DNA from: JBGSWL01 sp041752455
Lineage (GTDB): Bacteria > Pseudomonadota > Alphaproteobacteria > Rhizobiales > Rhizobiaceae
Direction: 5' to 3'
DNA length: 64,000 bases
Assembly: GCA_041752455.1 (NCBI GenBank)
Contig: JBGSWL010000078.1
Coordinates: 38,357 to 102,356 of the forward strand
Under the pieces are notes generated by a model, which did not search any database, was not told the origin of the DNA, and was given only the letters and a program-made list of their open reading frames with translations. Made by a program: the position numbers and the translations under genes. Each line of letters begins with the position of its first letter. The stretch's first letter is position 1. Shown piece after piece: positions 19,106 through 28,107 of the stretch.

Positions 19106-19537
19106 TCAATGGCGGGTTAAGCGCTCGCTGCGCTTTTCAAACCCAAGCCGCATGACCAGCAAAAGCATGATGGTCAGGATGAAGACGTGGCCGACCAGCA
19201 GTGCCGGGCGCGATCCGAAAACGCCCGACCACAAGCCGTAGGCGACAACTTCGATGAAAACGGCAATGACCCAGACGACGAGGCCCCACCGTGTGGCAAG
19301 CCACAGCCCCAGCGCCGCGACCGGAAACAGGACCGACAGCGCAGCGGTCAGGGCGCGCCATTCGGGCGTGTACAGGTCGAACCGGGCGGCAGGCTCGCTG
19401 CTCATGCCGGTGACGCGCATCCAGTAGCCAAGGCCTGCGATCAGGGCCAGCGCCGCCATCAGGCGGCAAAAGATGACGAAGACCCGGTCCGTCAGTGACG
19501 GCGACCGGCGATCAATCTGCATGTCCAGCATCGACAT
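19106..19537 (-). CDS. Small membrane protein (DUF6163-like)
   Basis: 143-residue protein with four hydrophobic segments (near residues 20-42, 65-83, 85-105 and 110-130) and charged ends. It resembles DUF6163 proteins that commonly sit beside hemB in Rhizobiales. No catalytic motif is seen and the function is unknown. It is divergent from hemB across 123 bases. Confidence 0.75.
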   Translation of the reverse strand: MSMLDMQIDRRSPSLTDRVFVIFCRLMAALALIAGLGYWMRVTGMSSEPAARFDLYTPEWRALTAALSVLFPVAALGLWLATRWGLVVWVIAVFIEVVAYGLWSGVFGSRPALLVGHVFILTIMLLLVMRLGFEKRSERLTRH

Positions 19538-19660
19538 TACCGGCTTGCCCCCAAATGCGCCGCCATCCGCTCAAGGCGACTAGCGCAAGGGGCGACCGAT
19601 TGCAAAGCATCGTCAAATCGGGCAATCGCCAACCCAAGAAAATGCCACGGGAGACCAAAC

Positions 19661-20662
19661 ATGCGCAGGACCGTTGACGAGATCACCGGCGGCAACCGTT
19701 TGCGCCGGATGCGCAAGGCAGACTGGTCGCGCCGCCTTGTCCGTGAAACGCAACTGACCCCGGACGACCTGATCTGGCCAATCTTCGTGATGGAAGGCGA
19801 AGACCGCATCGAGCCGATTGCCGCCATGCCGGGTGTCGAGCGCATGACCGCCGATCGCGCCGTCGAAGCGGCGCTGCGTGCCCGCGCGCTCGGCATTCCG
19901 GCACTGGCGCCGTTTGCTGCGGTTCCGATGGAGCGCAAGGACGAGCGCGGCAGCCACATTCTCGATGCCGACAACATCATCAACCGCGTCACGCGCGCCA
20001 TCAAGGCAGCGGTGCCGGAGATCGGGATCATCACCGACGTGGCGCTCGATCCGTTCACGACGCATGGCCACGACGGCATCTTGCGCGACGGCATCATCGT
20101 CAACGACGAGACGGTTGAACTGATCGCGTGCGCCGCCGTCGTTCAGGCCGAGGCCGGAGCCGACATCATCGCCCCCTCCGACATGATGGATGGCCGGGTC
20201 GGCGCGATCCGCGATGCGCTCGACGAGGCCGGGTTCCCGCATGTGGCGATCCTCTCCTATGCGACGAAGTTCGCCTCGGGTTACTATGGCCCCTATCGCG
20301 AGGCGATCGGCACAGCCGGGCTTTTGAAGGGCGACAAGAAGACCTACTACCTCGATCCCGCCAACAGCGAGGAAGCGTTGCGAGAAGCGGCGCAGGACCT
20401 TGCCGAAGGTGCCGACATGCTGATGGTCAAGCCGGGTCTTCCCTATCTCGACATCTGCCGCCGGTTGAAGGACGCCTATGGCGTTCCGGTGTTTGCCTAC
20501 CAGGTCTCCGGCGAGTACTCGATGATCCGGGCCGCAGCGGCACAAGGCTGGATCGATGGCGAACGGGTGATGATGGAAACGCTCGGATCGTTCAAGCGCG
20601 CCGGCTGCGACGGCATCCTGACCTATTTTGCGCCGGAAGCCGCCGAGATCCTCAACCGCTGA
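19661..20662 (+). CDS. hemB: Delta-aminolevulinic acid dehydratase (porphobilinogen synthase)
   Basis: Condenses two aminolevulinate molecules to porphobilinogen in heme synthesis. The two catalytic lysines lie in SYATKFASGYYGPYR and MLMVKPGLPYLD. The segment DVALDPFTTHGHDG has Ala/Asp in place of the zinc-binding cysteines, so this is the zinc-independent, magnesium-stimulated type usual in alphaproteobacteria. Full length, 333 residues. Confidence 0.97.
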   Translation: MRRTVDEITGGNRLRRMRKADWSRRLVRETQLTPDDLIWPIFVMEGEDRIEPIAAMPGVERMTADRAVEAALRARALGIPALAPFAAVPMERKDERGSHILDADNIINRVTRAIKAAVPEIGIITDVALDPFTTHGHDGILRDGIIVNDETVELIACAAVVQAEAGADIIAPSDMMDGRVGAIRDALDEAGFPHVAILSYATKFASGYYGPYREAIGTAGLLKGDKKTYYLDPANSEEALREAAQDLAEGADMLMVKPGLPYLDICRRLKDAYGVPVFAYQVSGEYSMIRAAAAQGWIDGERVMMETLGSFKRAGCDGILTYFAPEAAEILNR

Positions 20663-20720
20663 GCGGTGTTTGCATCCCCTGCCCCTTGAAGCGCGGGTCG
20701 GGAACGACCACGTCTTGCAC

Positions 20721-21200
20721 ATGGAAACCGCGCCACACGACACAATGCTCCCGACCCGCTTTGCCGATGGCCGTCTTTACGATGGCGTACGGACACGCCG
20801 CATCATGGCATTCCTGATCGACTATGCGATGGTGATTGCACTCGTCATCCTGGCGATCCCCGTGGTCGGCCTCATCGGCATTGCGACCTTCGGCATCGGC
20901 TGGCTGCTCTACGCGGTTCTGGGGCCTGCGGTGGCGCTTGCCTATATCGGCTGGACAACCGGCGGACCGAACCAGGCAACCTGGGGCATGCAATGGATGG
21001 ACATCCGCGTGGTGCGTTATGACGGGCAGACCATCGACTGGATGACCGCAATCGTCCACGCGGTGATCTTCTGGGCGGCCAACGTACTTTTGACCCCGTT
21101 CATCCTGCTGCTCGCGCTGTTCACCCACCACAAGCGCCTGTTGCATGACCTTGCGCTCGGCACGGTGGTCGTGCGGTCGAGCGCTTACGTCGCGGATTGA
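20721..21200 (+). CDS. RDD family membrane protein
   Basis: About 159 residues. The RDD domain begins with RRIMAFLIDYAMVIAL (~residue 30), where the Arg and Asp give the family name. It has three to four membrane segments and ends in KRLLHDLALGTVVV. The start at ATG 20721 avoids the frame that overlaps hemB. Function unknown; proposed as ion or small-molecule transport in some bacteria. It lies 58 bases after hemB and before bpt on the same strand. Confidence 0.88.
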   Translation: METAPHDTMLPTRFADGRLYDGVRTRRIMAFLIDYAMVIALVILAIPVVGLIGIATFGIGWLLYAVLGPAVALAYIGWTTGGPNQATWGMQWMDIRVVRYDGQTIDWMTAIVHAVIFWAANVLLTPFILLLALFTHHKRLLHDLALGTVVVRSSAYVAD

Positions 21201-21281
21201 TCACACCGTCGTTTGCGCGCTTGACGTCTGGTGCCGAGTTGCCATTCTAGCGGTTCGCGTTTGTTGCGACCGGCAGCGGGA

Positions 21282-22025
21282 ATGACCAAGCACAACACCA
21301 AGACACCGCAGTTCTTCCTGACCTCGCCCTCGCCCTGCCCCTATTTGCCAGGGCAGCACGAACGAAAGGTGTTCACCCATCTCGTGGGTGAAAAAGCCCC
21401 CGAAATGAATGACATCCTGACGGTCGGCGGCTTTCGCCGGTCGCAGAACATTGCCTATCGTCCGGCCTGCGAAACCTGCCGGGCGTGCATTTCCGTGCGC
21501 ATCATCGCCCACGAATTCCAGCCGACCCGCACGATGCAGCGTGTGGCGCGCGCGAATCAGGATCTCATCGGCGTCGAATTGCGGCCGGAGCCTTCCAGCG
21601 AGCAGTACTCCCTGTTCCGCCGCTACCTGGACCTGCGCCATCCCGGTGGCGGCATGTCGGACATGACTGTTCTCGACTATGCGATGATGATCGAAGACAG
21701 CCACGTGAACACCACCGTCATCGAATACCGCAAGCGCGGCCCGGGCAGCTTCATCTCGGGTGTCGGCGAAGGGCCGCTTGTGGCTGTCGCCCTGTCGGAC
21801 CGCATGGCGGATGGCTATTCCATGGTCTATTCGTTCTATGATCCCGAACTCGACAGCCGCTCGCTCGGCACGTTCATGATCCTCGATCATGTGGCGCGGG
21901 CGCGGCGCGCCGGGGTTCCCCATGTCTATCTCGGCTACTGGGTCAACGGATCGCGCAAGATGGAGTACAAGACCCGCTTCCAGCCGCAAGAGCATCTGCT
22001 CGCCACCGGTTGGGAACGAAGCTGA
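21282..22025 (+). CDS. bpt: Leucyl/aspartyl-glutamate N-end rule transferase Bpt
   Basis: Transfers leucine from Leu-tRNA to proteins starting with Asp or Glu, marking them for ClpS/ClpAP. The N-terminal ATE domain has the conserved cysteines of SPCPYLPGQ and YRPACETCRACISVR. The C-terminal domain ends near GYWVNGSRKMEYKTRFQP. ATG 21282 (MTKHNTKTPQFFLTS) is the family start. 247 residues is normal. Confidence 0.95.
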   Translation: MTKHNTKTPQFFLTSPSPCPYLPGQHERKVFTHLVGEKAPEMNDILTVGGFRRSQNIAYRPACETCRACISVRIIAHEFQPTRTMQRVARANQDLIGVELRPEPSSEQYSLFRRYLDLRHPGGGMSDMTVLDYAMMIEDSHVNTTVIEYRKRGPGSFISGVGEGPLVAVALSDRMADGYSMVYSFYDPELDSRSLGTFMILDHVARARRAGVPHVYLGYWVNGSRKMEYKTRFQPQEHLLATGWERS

Positions 22026-22035
22026 GAGCGTCGCC

Positions 22036-22536
22036 TCAAGCCGGGCGCGTGAAGCGGCCCTGCGCGTAGACAAGCGGCACGCCGCCCGGCGCCGAGAAAT
22101 CGGTGATCTGGCCGATCAGGATGTCGTGGTCGCCGGCGCTCACTGCCTGCACCAGATCGCAATCGAACCAGGCCACAGCCTTGGCGAGCCGCAGGCGCCC
22201 GCTGGCCATCCGCACCGTTTCGGTGCCGGCGAGCCGGTCGGCAAGGCTGCCACGGGCAAACTGCATGGCGAGATCGGCTTCGTCCTCGGCCAGGATCGAC
22301 ACGCTGTAGCCGCCGCCGTGACGAAACGCTGCAAGGCTCATGCTGGCATGGCGGATCGACCAGAGCACCAGCGCCGGATCGAGTGACACCGTGTTGAACG
22401 AGTTGCAGGTCATGGTGTGGTCCAGCCCGTCATGGTGGGTCGCCACCACCGTCACGCCGGTCGCAAAACAGCCCATCGCCCGCTTCAGTTCAGCGGTGCG
22501 CAGGGCATCAAGGGAAAGATTGGCTTGAGCGTTCAC
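22036..22536 (-). CDS. Flavin reductase family protein (FMN-binding)
   Basis: NAD(P)H:flavin oxidoreductase of the HpaC/DIM6 type, ~166 residues, with MGCFATGVTVVAT, TCNSFNTVSLDPALVLWSI and FARGSLADRL. It likely supplies reduced flavin to the luciferase-like monooxygenase two genes upstream. The GTG at 22536 has AAAGGAA at good spacing; another GTG at 22554 overlaps the aldo/keto reductase stop and is also possible. Last gene of a three-gene operon. Confidence 0.9.
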   Translation of the reverse strand: MNAQANLSLDALRTAELKRAMGCFATGVTVVATHHDGLDHTMTCNSFNTVSLDPALVLWSIRHASMSLAAFRHGGGYSVSILAEDEADLAMQFARGSLADRLAGTETVRMASGRLRLAKAVAWFDCDLVQAVSAGDHDILIGQITDFSAPGGVPLVYAQGRFTRPA

Positions 22537-22550
22537 GGTCAATTCCTTTG

Positions 22551-23483
22551 TCACGGGACGTCTTTGCCCTCGGCAAGCGTCCACAGTTCAAACCAGGTCT
22601 GGCGGTCGAGAACCACCTTGAAAGCGTCGGGCAGCGCCGAAATGCGCGCCAGCGCATTGGTTCCGACGACGGGCATGATGCGCGCCGGATGGGCCAGCAC
22701 CCAGGCGAGCGCCACGGCATCAGCGCCAACACCCTGTTGCGCAGCAATTTCCGACAGGCGCGGCAGGACGCGGCGACCGATTTCGGTTGCCGGATTGAAC
22801 AGCGCCCCGGCGGCCAGAGGCGACCAGGCCATCAGCGTCGTTCCGTCGGTCTGCGCCTTTGCGATCTGGCCGTTGGTGAACGCCTGACGTGCGCCAAGGC
22901 TGATCTCGATCTGGTTGACCACAAGGCGGTTGGTCATCGCCGACTGCAAAAGATTGATATCCCACGGCATGAAGTTGGAGACGCCGGCGGCGCGAATCTT
23001 GCCCTCGGCGATCAACGCATCAAGCACCGCACCGGTTGCATGGTGATCCATCAACGGATCGGGACGGTGCAACAACAGAAGATCGATCACCGGCACGGTG
23101 ATGTGGTGCAACGAATTGTCGACCGAGGCGCGAATATGGGCGGGAGACGTGTCGTAGTGCTTGACCCGGCGCTCCGGATATTTGCCCGACAGCAGCATGA
23201 TGTCGCATTTGGTGATGATCCTGACCCGGTCGCGCAGGTCGGCGCGGGCGCGGATCGCGTGACCGAACAGCGTTTCGCAGGTGTGGTCGCCATAGATGTC
23301 GGCATGGTCGAATGTGTCGATGCCGACCGCCAGCGCAGCCTCGATCTTGGCGCGCACATGGGCTTCCGACTGGTTGGCATCGTCGGCCAGACGCCAAACG
23401 CCATAAACCAAGCGGCTGAAGTCCAGCTTGCCACCGGCCAGCGATACGCGTTCCATTTCATGGGTCATGGGAATTGCTGTCAC
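22551..23483 (-). CDS. Aldo/keto reductase (YdhF-like)
   Basis: NADPH-dependent TIM-barrel oxidoreductase, 310 residues. The catalytic tetrad is visible: Asp and Tyr in TFDHADIYG, Lys in IITKCDI and His in LLLLHRPDP. The late segment MPVVGTNALARI is the cofactor loop. The GTG start overlaps the upstream monooxygenase stop by four bases. It may reduce an aldehyde or ketone released by the monooxygenase; this is inferred from the operon only. Confidence 0.9.
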   Translation of the reverse strand: MTAIPMTHEMERVSLAGGKLDFSRLVYGVWRLADDANQSEAHVRAKIEAALAVGIDTFDHADIYGDHTCETLFGHAIRARADLRDRVRIITKCDIMLLSGKYPERRVKHYDTSPAHIRASVDNSLHHITVPVIDLLLLHRPDPLMDHHATGAVLDALIAEGKIRAAGVSNFMPWDINLLQSAMTNRLVVNQIEISLGARQAFTNGQIAKAQTDGTTLMAWSPLAAGALFNPATEIGRRVLPRLSEIAAQQGVGADAVALAWVLAHPARIMPVVGTNALARISALPDAFKVVLDRQTWFELWTLAEGKDVP

Positions 23484-24637
23484 CGGCGTGTTCCTGTGCC
23501 GAGCGGGGTTGCCGGCATTTCATCAGGGACACGACCATACAAATGGGGCAGCGCGCAGGTTTTCAACTGCGGCAGGACCTTGGTTCCGAAAATGTCACAT
23601 TCATCCAGATGCGGATAGCCCGACAGGATGAACGCGCGGATCCCCATGGCGCGGTAGCGCGCCAGCTTTTCCAGCACCTGCTCGACCGATCCGACGAGCG
23701 CGGCGCCGCATCCGGACCGCGCCCGGCCGATGCCGGTCCAAAGATTGGGCTCCACAAAGCCGTGTTCGTCCGCCTTGTCACGGTTGGCCGCCTGCAACGA
23801 GACGCCGTAGGTCTTTGCATCGAGCGCACGCGCGCGGATTTCCTCGCCCTTTTCCGGTTCGAGCTGCGAGACCAGTTCGTCGGCATATTCGCGCGCTTCC
23901 CGCTCGGTATCGCGTGCAATGACATGGACGCGCAGGCCGTAGTCGAGGACACGCCCGTGGGCGGCAGCGCGCTCATGCACGGTGCGCATGCGCTCGGCCA
24001 GCAATTCCTCAGGCTCCGGCCACATCAGGTAGACATCGCAGTGCCGTCCGCAGAGCTCGACGGCGTCAGGGGCATAGCCGCCGAAATAGAGCAGCGGGCC
24101 GCCGTTCTGCTGGTACGGGCGCACCGGGTCGGTGGAAAGCCCCTTGATCTGGTAGACCTCGCCGTCATGGTCGATCGTGTCGCGCGTCCAGGCTTGCCGC
24201 AGGATTTCAACGACTTCCGTGGATCGCTTGTAGCGGTGTTCGGACGTCGCCTGCTCGCCGGGAAAGTCCGACGAAATGACATTCAGCGTCAGGCGGCCCT
24301 TCATCATGTGGTCGACGGTCGCGACCGCGCGCGCGAGCATGGCGGGATGCACCTCACCGCAGCGAATCGCAGCCAGCATGTTGATGCGGCTCGTCAGCGG
24401 CGCCATCGCCGAAACGAAGGACCAGGTGTCCTGCCCGACCTGATAGGACGACGGACACAGGATGTTGCGAAAGCCATGGCGCTCGGCGGCCAGAACGATC
24501 TTGCTGGTGTTTTCGAAGTTCGAACGCAGATCGCCTTCCGGCACGCCCATGTGGCGGTAATCGTCCGAGCAGATCGGTGCAAACCAGGCGACTTCAGCCG
24601 CGTCGATGTCGGCGGATTTGACCGGAACGATTGTCAT
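23480..24637 (-). CDS. LLM-class flavin-dependent monooxygenase (SsuD-like)
   Basis: Bacterial-luciferase-like TIM barrel of ~385 residues, closest in layout to alkanesulfonate monooxygenases: AWFAPICSDDYRH near the start, LNVISSDFPGEQ, RYKRSTEVVEILRQAWTRD and LLYFGGYAPDAVELCG. It would use reduced FMN and oxygen to cleave a C-S, C-N or similar bond; the substrate is unknown. The start is ATG 24637 with GGGAGAG upstream. First gene of the operon with an aldo/keto reductase and flavin reductase, divergent from a GntR regulator. Confidence 0.91.
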   Translation of the reverse strand: MTIVPVKSADIDAAEVAWFAPICSDDYRHMGVPEGDLRSNFENTSKIVLAAERHGFRNILCPSSYQVGQDTWSFVSAMAPLTSRINMLAAIRCGEVHPAMLARAVATVDHMMKGRLTLNVISSDFPGEQATSEHRYKRSTEVVEILRQAWTRDTIDHDGEVYQIKGLSTDPVRPYQQNGGPLLYFGGYAPDAVELCGRHCDVYLMWPEPEELLAERMRTVHERAAAHGRVLDYGLRVHVIARDTEREAREYADELVSQLEPEKGEEIRARALDAKTYGVSLQAANRDKADEHGFVEPNLWTGIGRARSGCGAALVGSVEQVLEKLARYRAMGIRAFILSGYPHLDECDIFGTKVLPQLKTCALPHLYGRVPDEMPATPLGTGTRR

Positions 24638-24710
24638 GATGCGCTCTCCCTGATCTGCCGCATGTGTCGTTGCACCGGCGTTTTTTTCTCTCGATAGCAT
24701 CGCCAAACCT

Positions 24711-24727
24711 ATGTATCAATAGTGCAT
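24711..24727. promoter_or_regulatory. Possible GntR operator between the monooxygenase operon and its regulator
   Basis: An imperfect dyad with outer arms ATG and CAT (ATGTAT...GTGCAT) lies in the 117-base divergent region. If real, it covers the GTG at 24722 and supports the later ATG for the regulator. The symmetry is weak. Confidence 0.3.
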
Positions 24728-24754
24728 GAATTAAGTGGGGATATCGTTTCGACC

Positions 24755-25474
24755 ATGGAGACTGCGGGGCCTTCGCCGAATTTGCCGCTGCATGTGCAGA
24801 TCAGCGAACTGATCAGCCGCGAAATCGCTGCCGGTATCTGGGCCGATGGTGCGCGCCTGCCGACCGAGCAGCAACTGGCGGTGCAATTGGGCGTGGCGGT
24901 CGGCACGCTGCGCAAGGCACTTGCAACCCTCGAAAGCCGGGGGCTCGTCGAACGGATCCAGGGGTCTGGTACCTATGTGCGCCACCAGGCCCGCACCGGT
25001 GCGATCTACGAGTTCTTCCGGCTGGAACGCTCCGGCGGGTCCACCGGTCTGCCGTCAGCGCTGATCCTGTCGCTTGACCGCCTTGCCCATCCGGAAGCCA
25101 TTCCGGCCTTCGGCAATGGCGGGCGCGGAGATGTGTGGCGCGTGCGGCGGCTTCGTCTGCTTGGCACGACACCGGCGGCACTCGAAGAAATCTGGTTTGA
25201 TGCGCGCCACGCCCCGCACCTCGATGCGGCGGCGATCGGCCCGTCCATCCATCTGTTCTACCGGGAAAAGCTCGGCTTCTGGATTGCCCGCGTCGAAGAC
25301 CGCGTATCGGTTGCCCCCTGCCCGGATTTTTCGCCGGCGGCATTTCCGATACGGACCGGCGCGCCGTGCGGTTATGTGGAGCGGATCAGTTGGGGCAATG
25401 GCGGAACAGTCGAGGAATTCTCGCGCAACTGGTTCGACCCGGACACGACCCGCTATGTGGCGCGCTGGGTTTGA
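24755..25474 (+). CDS. GntR family regulator (HutC-type, UTRA domain)
   Basis: About 239 residues. The N-terminal GntR winged helix is clear (LPLHVQISELISREIAAG, then RLPTEQQLAVQLGVAVGTLR and LVERIQGSGTYV). The C-terminal part fits the UTRA ligand domain. It probably controls the divergent monooxygenase/aldo-keto/flavin reductase operon; ligand unknown. Start: ATG 24755 preferred, GTG 24722 possible. The 3' end overlaps the convergent amidotransferase gene by 22 bases. Confidence 0.88.
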   Translation: METAGPSPNLPLHVQISELISREIAAGIWADGARLPTEQQLAVQLGVAVGTLRKALATLESRGLVERIQGSGTYVRHQARTGAIYEFFRLERSGGSTGLPSALILSLDRLAHPEAIPAFGNGGRGDVWRVRRLRLLGTTPAALEEIWFDARHAPHLDAAAIGPSIHLFYREKLGFWIARVEDRVSVAPCPDFSPAAFPIRTGAPCGYVERISWGNGGTVEEFSRNWFDPDTTRYVARWV

Positions 25475-26166
25475 AAGCGACTGTCCAGGAACCCCCGGTA
25501 CCAGTCCTTCAGCGCCGCGTCATGGGCGGCAAATCCGGCGTCCTGCTCTGCCAATGAGCGTGATCCGGGACGGCCAACTGCATCGCCGAATTCCTGCTGC
25601 CACTGATCGAGAATGCCGCGCGTCACTTCCGGATGGAACTGCAAAGCCGCGACCTGATCACCATAGGCAAACGCCTGGTTCGGGTGCACTGTCTCGTCGG
25701 ACCTCGCCAGAAGCGTCGCGCCGGAGGGCAAATCCCAGCCTTGCGCATTGCCGTTCAGGGTCATGAACGTCTTCGGCATGAAACCGTTGCCGGCCGGTGT
25801 CGCCCGGGTCTCGTAAAAGCCCATCGAAAGGCCGTCGTCGGGCGCATACTTGACGGTCGCACCCAGCACGTGGGCGATCATCTGCGAACCAAGGCAGATG
25901 CCGACGAGCGGCACCGCCTTCTCCATCGCCTGTTCGATCAGCCGGAATTCATCGGCAAGATAAGGCCATTTCTCGTGTTCGGAGACCATCTGAGGCCCGC
26001 CCATCACCATCACCCCGGCTTCGTCACCGGTCAGCGCCGGGAGGCGGTCGCCTTTCCAGGGTTCATGAACGCGAATGTCGAAACCGCCCGCCCGCAGGTG
26101 GCGCCGCCCGGCGTCTTCCTCGCGCAGCGGCCAATGTTCGATGATGTGGATGATGCGTTTTGCCAT
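25453..26166 (-). CDS. Class I glutamine amidotransferase-like protein
   Basis: 237-residue stand-alone GATase1 domain. The nucleophile Cys is in VGICLGSQMIA and the catalytic His in ALQFHPEVT, with MVMGGPQM near residue 55. Such single-domain proteins resemble GMP-synthase amidotransferase and often act in purine or polyamine catabolism; the partner is unknown. The start at ATG 26166 (MAKRIIHIIEHWPL) matches the domain edge. It lies 40 bases downstream of the GH25 gene on the same strand. Confidence 0.88.
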   Translation of the reverse strand: MAKRIIHIIEHWPLREEDAGRRHLRAGGFDIRVHEPWKGDRLPALTGDEAGVMVMGGPQMVSEHEKWPYLADEFRLIEQAMEKAVPLVGICLGSQMIAHVLGATVKYAPDDGLSMGFYETRATPAGNGFMPKTFMTLNGNAQGWDLPSGATLLARSDETVHPNQAFAYGDQVAALQFHPEVTRGILDQWQQEFGDAVGRPGSRSLAEQDAGFAAHDAALKDWYRGFLDSRFQTQRAT

Positions 26167-26206
26167 GGTTGCGCCGATAGCGCGGCTTTGAACGCCGCGC
26201 CAGTGG

Positions 26207-27223
26207 TCACAGCGCCTCGCGCGACACCCATTTGCGGTAGGCCGCCTCGGAGCCGTTGAACACGTTGAGGTCAATCTCGGTGCCGTGGCCCTTGGCAAGC
26301 CCGGTGCCGGAATACTGCCAGAACACGAAGTCGCGGTTCGGATAACGGCCCTTGGGATGTTGGGCGACCGAGCGCAGCCAGAACGGATAGTCCTTGAACT
26401 GGCCCTTGAGGTTGTCTTCGTAGAAATCCGGGGCGGTGTAGATGATCGGTCGCTGGCCGTAGTGGGCTTCCAGCCGATCCATGAAGACCTTCATTTTCTC
26501 CAGCACTTTGGCGCGCGGCAGCTTGTGCGGGCAGGTCTTGCGGTTGCCGTGCCATTCGACATCGATGACCGGCGGCAGCGCGCCCTTTTCCTTCGGCACG
26601 TTGCGGATGAACCAGTCGGCCTGTTCGGAGGCGGCGCGGCACCAATAGAAGAAGTGATAGGCGCCGCGCGGCACACCGGCCTCGCCCGCTGCCTTCCAGT
26701 TCTTGGCAAACATCGGGTCCACATGCTTGCCGCCTTCGGTCGCCTTGATGAAGGCGAAGTTGGCGCCGCGCTGGCGCAGCTTCACCCAATCGATCGGGCC
26801 TTGCCAGCGGGAAACATCGACGCCGTGCACTTCGAAATGCTTGGGCGAAGCGCGGCCGAAATCGACCGGATCCTTGTCTGAGAACCGCGCCGGGTAGATC
26901 GTGCCGTCAAAGCCCTTGCCTCGGCTGCGGCCAGTCGCTGCCGGTTTTTCCGGCCGGACCATGGCAACTTCGACGGGCGCTGGCGCCGCGATCTGCGCCG
27001 GCACCTGCGAAGATACGGTTGCGGCATAGGTTTCCGGCGCCGCAAGGATCAGGCCCGAAACATCCCCCACTGCGCCGGGCGGTGTCGGCCCGCCGGCGAT
27101 CGAGGCGGTCGTCTCATTGGATGGCGCGGGCAGATCCAGCGCTGCCGTCGGCGACGAGGACACGCAGCCGGGCAGTACCGAAACTGTCAGGAAAAGCGAG
27201 GCGATGACGCAAGCAAGACGCAT
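26207..27223 (-). CDS. GH25 family lysozyme lipoprotein
   Basis: Exported muramidase. A signal peptide with lipobox VLPGC is followed by a ~100-residue Pro/Ala-rich linker and then the GH25 domain (FEVHGVDVSRWQGPIDW at ~120). The acid residues DVE of PPVIDVEWHG (~220) and WQYSGTG match the family. The start was set at ATG 27223 (MRLACVIASLF). A second GH25 lipoprotein lies at 50.5 kb. No phage genes are near, so this is likely a chromosomal cell wall enzyme. Confidence 0.92.
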   Translation of the reverse strand: MRLACVIASLFLTVSVLPGCVSSSPTAALDLPAPSNETTASIAGGPTPPGAVGDVSGLILAAPETYAATVSSQVPAQIAAPAPVEVAMVRPEKPAATGRSRGKGFDGTIYPARFSDKDPVDFGRASPKHFEVHGVDVSRWQGPIDWVKLRQRGANFAFIKATEGGKHVDPMFAKNWKAAGEAGVPRGAYHFFYWCRAASEQADWFIRNVPKEKGALPPVIDVEWHGNRKTCPHKLPRAKVLEKMKVFMDRLEAHYGQRPIIYTAPDFYEDNLKGQFKDYPFWLRSVAQHPKGRYPNRDFVFWQYSGTGLAKGHGTEIDLNVFNGSEAAYRKWVSREAL

Positions 27224-27259
27224 GGGGACCCGTGAAACGATGACGCAAATGGGTTGCAC

Positions 27260-27492
27260 ACTCCCGGCGCAAGCACCGGGGACAAGCCGTTATCGTTAAG
27301 GGTCCATTATTGAAAAAGGGACAATTGGAGTGGTTAAGGGAAGGTGAAAGATTGACCCACCATATGCCAAACCTACTAGCAAAACTAGCTAATGCTTATT
27401 GCAAAGAAATCTACTGAATTCAACAAAACAGCAATAAAAAGATCCAAACTCGGCATAAGAAAAAGTAAATAACCAAAAACTGCAAAAGTTAT
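27260..27492. other. AT-rich intergenic stretch, no gene seen
   Basis: Base composition drops sharply after about 27,320. The stretch between the GH25 gene and the orphan gene contains short open frames only, no tRNA, no terminal inverted repeats and no recognisable transposase fragment. Confidence 0.6.
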
Positions 27493-28101
27493 CTATATAA
27501 ATAGAATTTTTCGCCTTTTAATATCATTTTTCGCAAATATTTCATAGCAAATTCCTCTTAGAAGATTTTCAAATTTCGATTTTGCTTCGGCCCAGTTACC
27601 AGTTTGGCGTTCAGTTTTATTTTCTACACCAATCGCAAGTCGCAGAAATTCATCCCATTCGTGGCTATAATACTTTCCATAAATCGTTTGATGTCCATCC
27701 GTTCGAATTTCATCATTAAACCTTATATAGTTGTAGGCTGTAAAGTTTCGAATGCCATAGTCCGAGAATTCATGCTCATTTCGCCCGTACTTCAACACCC
27801 ACGGCCTAAATATTCTATATATTAAATTTGCGAAAAACAATAATACCATACCAAAATATATCGTTCGTATCTTTGTTTGTCCATCCAATATGAAATATGG
27901 TCTTGTAATACTGGTGATGTTTGAAAACTGAAAATATTCAGTTACCTGATCATTGAACAATATTAAATATCCTACAAAACCGAGAAAATAGGAAAACTTT
28001 GCAATTGGACCATCTAAAAATTCAACATAAGGAGACCATCCAAAATTATAGATAAATATTTGATATTTCATTTTAATTTGATCAGTGAAATTTATCGCCA
28101 T
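27493..28101 (-). CDS. Orphan AT-rich membrane protein, function unknown
   Basis: Open frame of ~202 residues with two hydrophobic stretches (FSYFLGFVGYLILF near residue 38, and YFGMVLLFFANLIYRIF near 82). A basic, aromatic-rich soluble C-terminal half follows (for example YGRNEHEFSDYGIRNF). I recognise no family. Its codons are strongly A/T-ending, unlike every other gene on this side, which points to recent transfer. It begins seven bases after the parC stop on the same strand. ATG at 28101 or 28071 are both possible, and no ribosome site is clear. Confidence 0.6.
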   Translation of the reverse strand: MAINFTDQIKMKYQIFIYNFGWSPYVEFLDGPIAKFSYFLGFVGYLILFNDQVTEYFQFSNITSITRPYFILDGQTKIRTIYFGMVLLFFANLIYRIFRPWVLKYGRNEHEFSDYGIRNFTAYNYIRFNDEIRTDGHQTIYGKYYSHEWDEFLRLAIGVENKTERQTGNWAEAKSKFENLLRGICYEIFAKNDIKRRKILFI

Positions 28102-28107
28102 CAAGCC

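Noticed and set aside
27260..28107. Insertion sequence or prophage remnant
   Set aside because: No transposase or integrase similarity, no inverted terminal repeats and no target duplication could be found.
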